Shown: positions 58,998 to 64,000 of the stretch, one piece after another | Layout of the letters: the number at the start of each line of letters is the position of its first letter | Position numbering within the stretch: position 1 is the first letter of the stretch | Source of the DNA: Denitrobaculum sp965225735 | GTDB taxonomy: Bacteria; Pseudomonadota; Alphaproteobacteria; Kiloniellales; Kiloniellaceae | Reading direction: 5' to 3' | Assembly (NCBI GenBank): GCA_965225735.1 | Contig: CBDDBN010000025.1 | Location: forward strand, 324,560-388,559 | Length of the DNA stretch: 64,000 nt | Translations under genes and position numbers: made by a program | Notes under the pieces: model-generated | Database searches by the model: none | What the model was told of the DNA's origin: nothing | Seen by the model: the letters and a program-made list of their open reading frames with translations, nothing else

Positions 58998-60923
58998 CTA
59001 TTTCGCGAGCTTCGTTACAAGATCATCGAAACCGTAGCTTTTACCGATGTACGCTGATCCTTCGATCGAAAGGTGCCCATGGTCCAGGTACATCAAAACA
59101 CCCTCTCGAATCATGTCGCAGGTGCCGTCGGCACAGACCATCTTGTCTAGCCGGACAATCGGGACATGGCCCGCGACTGCCTCCAGGATCCGGAAGGCCT
59201 GACCGCGGTCTTTCGGCGGTTCGAAATCGCAGACAGCTTCGCCCGCCTCGAAAGCAACAGCGCGACGCAGACACTGTCCGACATTTTGGCCGTTCCCGAC
59301 CGTCGGCGATACCAAAACCACTTTGCGGCCCGACTGCCGAATCCGTTCGACCGTATCGATGAAGGCAGTGACGAGCGCCTGCATCTTGTTACGCCCCGTG
59401 ACGCGAGAGCCGTCTCGCAGCAGGAGGTCGTTTTCGAGCGCCGAAAAGGCAGAAGACAGCACCACGGTTCCGACAGTCTGATTGTTCGTCAGCCAGTCGA
59501 AAACCGAGTCGTTGAAGCCTATACAGTCTCTGGCCCATTCATAGCCATTGATGTGATCGATCTGCGCCAGTCCCATGACAGGCGCGCATGAGGACAGCGT
59601 GTGTTGCTGCAACTTGATCTGCGAATTGCTCTCGACCAGCGCCGGGGCAAGGTGCATGGCGAGGCTGTCGCCCCATAACAGCATTTCGGGATGATCCGAG
59701 GTACGGCAGTTCTCCAGAGTATGGAACTGCCAATCGCATTTGGGATGCAGACCGAAGTTCGTCTTCAGTCTTCGGTCGAGTTCCGCAAAGCGGATAACGC
59801 TTGGGGTATAAATTAAGACACCGTCTCTGAGGTGGACGACGACCGCAAAAGACGCAAACCCAGCGATAGCGATCATACTCGCGGCAAAGAGCAGTTTCCG
59901 CTGCGACATGAGAGGCAACGGGCGCTTGCGAAATGGCTGTTCGACGTAGCGCCAGGTGAAGTAGGCAAGCAATAGGGTCAAACCGCAGAGCGCGAGCATC
60001 AAGGCATCCGACGGCGGTAGCGGACTGCGGAGGCGCGCAAAGGCGAAGAGAGGCTGGTGCCACAAGTAAATGCTGTAGCTGATGAGCCCGAGCCCGACCA
60101 AAACCCGCTGCTCCAAAAGGCGCCCAACCAGCGTATCGGCCCGGCAGAAGAGGATGATCAGGCTCGCGCCGCCGACGGGCGCGAGGGCGTAAACGCCTGG
60201 AAATGGTGTGTGTTCGTCATAGAGAAAGACCGGGAGCAGAATGGCCGCCAGCCCGACGGCGCTGAAGAAGCCGTTGGGTTTGAGATCACGTCTGGCCAGG
60301 AGTATGGCGCAGAGCGATCCTGCCAGAAGCTCCCACGCCCGTGTCGGTAAAAGGTAAAAGACAGCCCTGGGATCAGCGTTCCATCCCCATTGCGTCAGGC
60401 CCAAGCTCGCAAAGGCCAGCAGCGCCAAGACTAGAAGCGTCCGCTCCCGCCAAAACCGCCAGCTCAGGAACAGAATGATTGGGAACAGGATGTAATACTG
60501 CTCTTCAACAGCCAGGCTCCACATGTGGATGAACGGCTGCAGGTCGCTGGACTCCGCGAAATAGCTCTCCGTTTGCCAGAACAGAATGTTGGAGACGAAG
60601 AGAGCCGTGGCAGCGAGGCTTTTGGAGAAACTTTCAAACTGCGCCGGTGACATCGACGCCCAGCCAAAGGGGACGCAGCAGGCCATGACAAAGAAAAGCG
60701 CTGGCAATATGCGCCTCGCGCGCCTTTCGTAAAACCCAATCAGGGAAAAGGCATCGCGCTCGAGATCATCGATGAGAATGCGGGTTATCAGATATCCGCT
60801 GATGACAAAGAAGACATCGACGCCAACAAATCCGCCACCGAAAGTGTCAAATCCAGCATGGAAGAGAATCACCGGCAGGACGGCAATGGCCCTCAGGCCA
60901 TCAATTTCCGCGCGATAGTTCAT
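58998..60923 (-). CDS. OatA-like acyltransferase: acyltransferase-3 plus SGNH domain
   Basis: A 641-residue protein. Residues 1 to about 350 are a ten-helix acyltransferase-3 domain (YRAEIDGLRAIAVLPVILFH; FIHMWSLAVEEQYYILFP; IWHQP-like YLWHQPLFAF). The extracytoplasmic SGNH domain has LLWGDSLAMHLAPAL (Ser) and YLDHGHLSIEGSAYIG (Asp-x-x-His). Such proteins O-acetylate surface glycans such as O-antigen or exopolysaccharide. It closes the glycan island. The spacer to 61198 shows no gene. Confidence 0.9.
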   Translation of the reverse strand: MNYRAEIDGLRAIAVLPVILFHAGFDTFGGGFVGVDVFFVISGYLITRILIDDLERDAFSLIGFYERRARRILPALFFVMACCVPFGWASMSPAQFESFSKSLAATALFVSNILFWQTESYFAESSDLQPFIHMWSLAVEEQYYILFPIILFLSWRFWRERTLLVLALLAFASLGLTQWGWNADPRAVFYLLPTRAWELLAGSLCAILLARRDLKPNGFFSAVGLAAILLPVFLYDEHTPFPGVYALAPVGGASLIILFCRADTLVGRLLEQRVLVGLGLISYSIYLWHQPLFAFARLRSPLPPSDALMLALCGLTLLLAYFTWRYVEQPFRKRPLPLMSQRKLLFAASMIAIAGFASFAVVVHLRDGVLIYTPSVIRFAELDRRLKTNFGLHPKCDWQFHTLENCRTSDHPEMLLWGDSLAMHLAPALVESNSQIKLQQHTLSSCAPVMGLAQIDHINGYEWARDCIGFNDSVFDWLTNNQTVGTVVLSSAFSALENDLLLRDGSRVTGRNKMQALVTAFIDTVERIRQSGRKVVLVSPTVGNGQNVGQCLRRAVAFEAGEAVCDFEPPKDRGQAFRILEAVAGHVPIVRLDKMVCADGTCDMIREGVLMYLDHGHLSIEGSAYIGKSYGFDDLVTKLAK

Positions 60924-61198
60924 CTCTACCGCTCAACAACTGCCAGATCAGCCAATCACACGTCCCCCGCTCAGCATGCAATTGCGAAGCCTCGTCCCTA
61001 ATTCGCAGCAGACAATTTACTCTGCGTCACCCTGCGAGAATAGGCGTCAACGAACCGTCGAGGCAATCCGTCCACGAAATTCAAAGAAGGACGCTAGGAG
61101 AACTGGTGCGCCGTCACGCGCGGTCGTGTTGCTTCAGTTATCCATCGCCCAAATAGAAAGGAAGCAGTCGGGCTAAGTGATATCAAGAAACAAGCGCT

Positions 61199-62680
61199 TC
61201 AGCTGATCAAGGCTGCGGCAGCAAAGGCGTCTGTGGATCTAGTGGGCTGCTCCAGATCAGGAGCTTGGCGGGCGTTGAAGACCGAACCGACACCGATCAA
61301 CACTGGCTCATTCTGATCGAGCGTTCGCACGCCTGCGCCTAAGTTGCCCAGAGATCCACGCCACATCTTCTCACAAGGTCGCGATAGAGAAGCGCAGGCG
61401 ACGACTGGCGTCGACGGCGCCAAACCTTTGCTCACAAGCATTTCGGCGATCTGACCGGCGGTTCCGCGCCCCATGTAAAAGATTGTTGTGGCTTTGGGAT
61501 CGGCGATGGCGCGCCAGTCCAGATCTTCCGGCAAGGTGCCTTTGCGGCAATGACCGGTGACGAAGCGGACCGACTGCGCGTGGTCGCGGTGGGTCAGGGA
61601 AATGCCCAGCGATGAGGCCATGGCAGCGGCGGCTGTGATTCCAGGGATCGTTGAAACCTCAATGCCCTCATCCTGCAAACAATCGATTTCCTCCCCTGCC
61701 CGCCCGAAGACCATGGGATCCCCCGACTTGAGCCGCACGACATTTTTGCCCGCCTTGGCAAGCTTGATCATCATCTCGTTGATGTCTTCCTGACAGCAGC
61801 TTTTCCGGCCACCGCGTTTGCCCGACCAGCATACGTTTCGCTTCACGCCGCGCGAGCTCCAAGACCTCATCCGAAACAAGGTTGTCGTAGAGAATGATGT
61901 CCGCCGCCTGTAGCGCGCGCACCGCCTTAAGAGTCAGGAACTCCGCATCGCCAGGACCAGCACCCACCAGCGTAACACGGCCATATCCTGAACCACCCGG
62001 AGCCCACTCCCGGTAATCTGCCAACAACGCATCCGCTGTATCCGCGTCCGGCGCTGCACCGAAGGCCAGATCGGAAAAGCGTTCCCAGAACTGACGCCGC
62101 TGGTCTTTCGAAGGGCAGCTGGCTGGAGACGCGTCCGCGCAGTTCCATCGCGATCCGGGCCCACTGCGCCAGCGACCGCGGAATGAGCGTTTCGATCCTC
62201 CGGCGAATGGCCTGGGCGAGAACCGGAGAAGACCCATCGCTCGAGATGCCGATGACGACAGGAGACCGGTTCACAATCGAGCCGAACTTAAAACTGCAAA
62301 ATTGCGGTTTGTCGATGACATTTACGGCGACACCGGCAGCTCGACCAGCTTGATAAAAGGCCTGCGCTTCTTCGTCGCTTTCTATATCCGCGATAGCGAT
62401 CACAGCATCCGAAAAGCTCTCGTCTGTCCATTCTTGCCGATGCCAGCTGATGCACCCCGGAAAGGGCGTCGTCCTCAAGAAGCGGCTGAAATGCGGCGTC
62501 AAGCGCTGCGGCGTAAAGCTGAACCTGCGCCCCCGCCGCCACCAGCAGCTCAACTTTCCAGGCCGCGGCGGCGCTGCCACCCGCGACCAGTACCTTTTGC
62601 GCCTCGAGTTTGAAGAACAGCGGCAGTGTTGCCAGCGGCTCGATACGACGAGCAGCCGAACGATCCTGCTCTGCGTTCAT
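61199..62680 (-). pseudogene. cysG: Siroheme synthase CysG, broken by three +1 frame changes
   Basis: Reading in segments gives a full CysG: N-terminal PC2 dehydrogenase/ferrochelatase domain (FKLEAQKVLVAGGSAAAAWK; VAVNVIDKPQFCSFKFGSIV) and SUMT domain (YGRVTLVGAGPGDAEFLTLK; VVRLKSGDPMVFGRAGEE). Each break is consistent with one extra base in a C/G run: near 62455-62458, 62113-62115 and 61821-61823. Removing one base at each restores a frame of about 493 residues. It would make siroheme for nitrite reductase. Either a recent pseudogene or sequencing error. Confidence 0.85.
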
Positions 62681-64000
62681 ACTACTCGGCAGCAAGGACA
62701 CGCTGGTCACGATCTCCTGTATTTCCGAGCGGCAGGAGCCGCAATTGGTCCCAGCGTTCAGGGCGCGGCCAATCGCATCGACCGATCCACAGCCCGCACG
62801 AACGGCCGACTCGATGTCCTTGGCGCCCACGCCGAAACAGGAACAGACGGTCGCGCCTGGGTCCTGTCCGTCATCCCCGGGACGGCCGGCAATGGGCGCA
62901 AATCATGATCGCAAATCATGACAGCAGCAATTGACCGACAGCCCAGAGACGCGATACCGCGACGGGTTCCGACGCGAGATAGAGGGCATAGAGCAGACGA
63001 CCGTCTTCGAAAGAAGCACGGCGATCGTCGCGTCTGTCCCGGTCGCTGTAGGCCAGGATCTCCGGATCCTGAGCCATTCCTTCCCCGAACAAGCTTGCGG
63101 CGAGGGTTTCGATATCCGCTGCGGGTTCGGCGAGCGCAAACTCCAGGCGCCACCCGTCCTTGCAGCGCGCAATCGCCCAGTAGTCGCATTGACGCGGATC
63201 GGGTTTCTGTCTGGAGACAGCAAAGCCGTAACGGGCCGGTGCGAAAGGCCTGATCGACACCGCGGCGCTCTTGAGCGCCGGCTGGCCGGAATGGGGGTCG
63301 GTCACCGGCGGCACCAGTGCATTAATCCGCGCCGCAGAGGCAAAGTCATCGTTCCAATGCATCGGCGCGAAGATCTTACCGGGCTTTTGTCGCCGCGTGA
63401 TCAGGGCGCGCAAACAGGCTCTGCCGCGATCGTTGAGCACTTCGACGAGCGAAGCCTCTCTAATGCCAAAGCGCAGAGCGTCTTGCGGATGGATCTCCAG
63501 GAAAGGCTCGGAAATGTGCGCCGAAAGCTGCGCGCTTTTTCCGGTCCGCGTCATGGTGTGCCAGTGGTCGCGGACCCGACCGCTGTTGAGTATTAGTTCT
63601 GACGGATTGTCAGAGGTCTTCTGTTCCGTCGACGCGACTGGAACAAAACGCGCTCTGCGGTTGGCCGTGAAGAACCCGCCCTCCGCAAAGAACCGAGTCC
63701 CCCTCTCTTGGCTGCCTTTCGGCGCTGGCCACTGAAAAGGCGTTAGGCGGTCATAAGCTTCAGGATCGAGGTCAGCGTAGGCGCCGATATCGAAGTCGCG
63801 GGTCCCCGCGTTATCCTGCGCCGAGAGGGCCGCGTATTCGCGAAAGATCGAGGCCGCATCCGGATATTCGAAAGCCTCGGCGTAACCCATGCGCTGCGCC
63901 ACCTGGGCAAGCTGCCACCAGTCGGGGCGCGCCTCACCAGGAAGCGGCAAGAATGCCCGCTGTCGCGATATGCGGCGCTCGGAATTTGTGACGGTGCCGT
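62681..64000 (-). pseudogene. nasA: Assimilatory nitrate reductase catalytic subunit, C-terminal part, frame broken
   Basis: The gene enters from the right edge (TVTNSERRISRQRAFLPLPG is typical of NasA). It covers the C-terminal molybdopterin-binding domain (PFLEIHPQDALRFGI; IFAPMHWNDDFASAARIN). The frame stops at 62916-62918. Beyond, in another frame, follows the BFD-like [2Fe-2S] domain VCSCFGVGAKDIESAVRAGC with GTNCGSC. At the junction a 13-bp unit is tandemly repeated (about 62898-62922), a +1 change, yet each copy carries a stop. The frame then continues with no stop into cysG, so a nasA-cysG fusion may have existed. Confidence 0.8.

Overview
The window looks like a chromosomal segment of a GC-rich, probably free-living alphaproteobacterium. 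Pointers are the fused ArsR-ArsC protein, the TctABC and NMT1-type ABC uptake systems beside catabolic operons, many LysR regulators and dense operons whose starts and stops overlap (ATGA/GTGA). The order is not certain; something near Rhodospirillales is a guess. I saw no rRNA, tRNA, CRISPR array, insertion sequence or prophage.

Layout. 1-3.4 kb: the 5' end of an amidase gene, an OxyR-like LysR regulator divergent from a tandem universal-stress protein, and two small genes. 3.6-9.4 kb: a complete seven-gene Mrp-type Na+/H+ antiporter operon (A-G). 9.4-13.7 kb, opposite strand: an arsenic operon, arsRC fusion - acr3 - gapdh - arsJ, covering arsenite extrusion and arsenate removal as 1-arseno-3-phosphoglycerate. 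Divergent from it lies an ArsR/SRPBCC pair. 14.7-21.3 kb: an operon of a saccharopine-dehydrogenase-like protein, an aminotransferase, a fused ThDP-dependent E1 and a FabD-like acyltransferase, with a divergent LysR gene. 21.3-33.6 kb: a tripartite TctABC carboxylate importer, a LysR-TauE pair, a six-gene operon (fumarate reductase/succinate dehydrogenase-like complex plus class I fumarase), and methylmalonate-semialdehyde dehydrogenase with its LysR gene. 33.7-37.1 kb: PPOX, metallo-beta-lactamase-fold, AhpD-like and zinc alcohol dehydrogenase genes. 37.4-47.9 kb: a TetR-flanked catabolic operon (ABC importer, enolase-superfamily enzyme, Gfo/Idh/MocA, DUF993, TIM-barrel isomerase), an AraC gene and a LigM-like aminomethyltransferase.

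48-61 kb is a glycan and peptide-modification island. It has a GDP-mannose 3,5-epimerase and several glycosyltransferases, including a family GT10 enzyme. These are followed by a cassette of GT4, PqqD-like chaperone, HprK-related kinase, a 54-residue Tat-signal peptide, a GT2 glycosyltransferase and a nucleotidyltransferase. I consider this cassette the most interesting part: it has the architecture of a peptide-modifying (RiPP-like) system, yet no classical cyclase, and the peptide ends in serine. An acyltransferase-3/SGNH protein follows.

61.2-64 kb holds the 3' part of an assimilatory nitrate reductase gene and a siroheme synthase gene. Both are broken by several frame changes, three of them one extra base in a short C/G run, so either recent decay or sequencing error.
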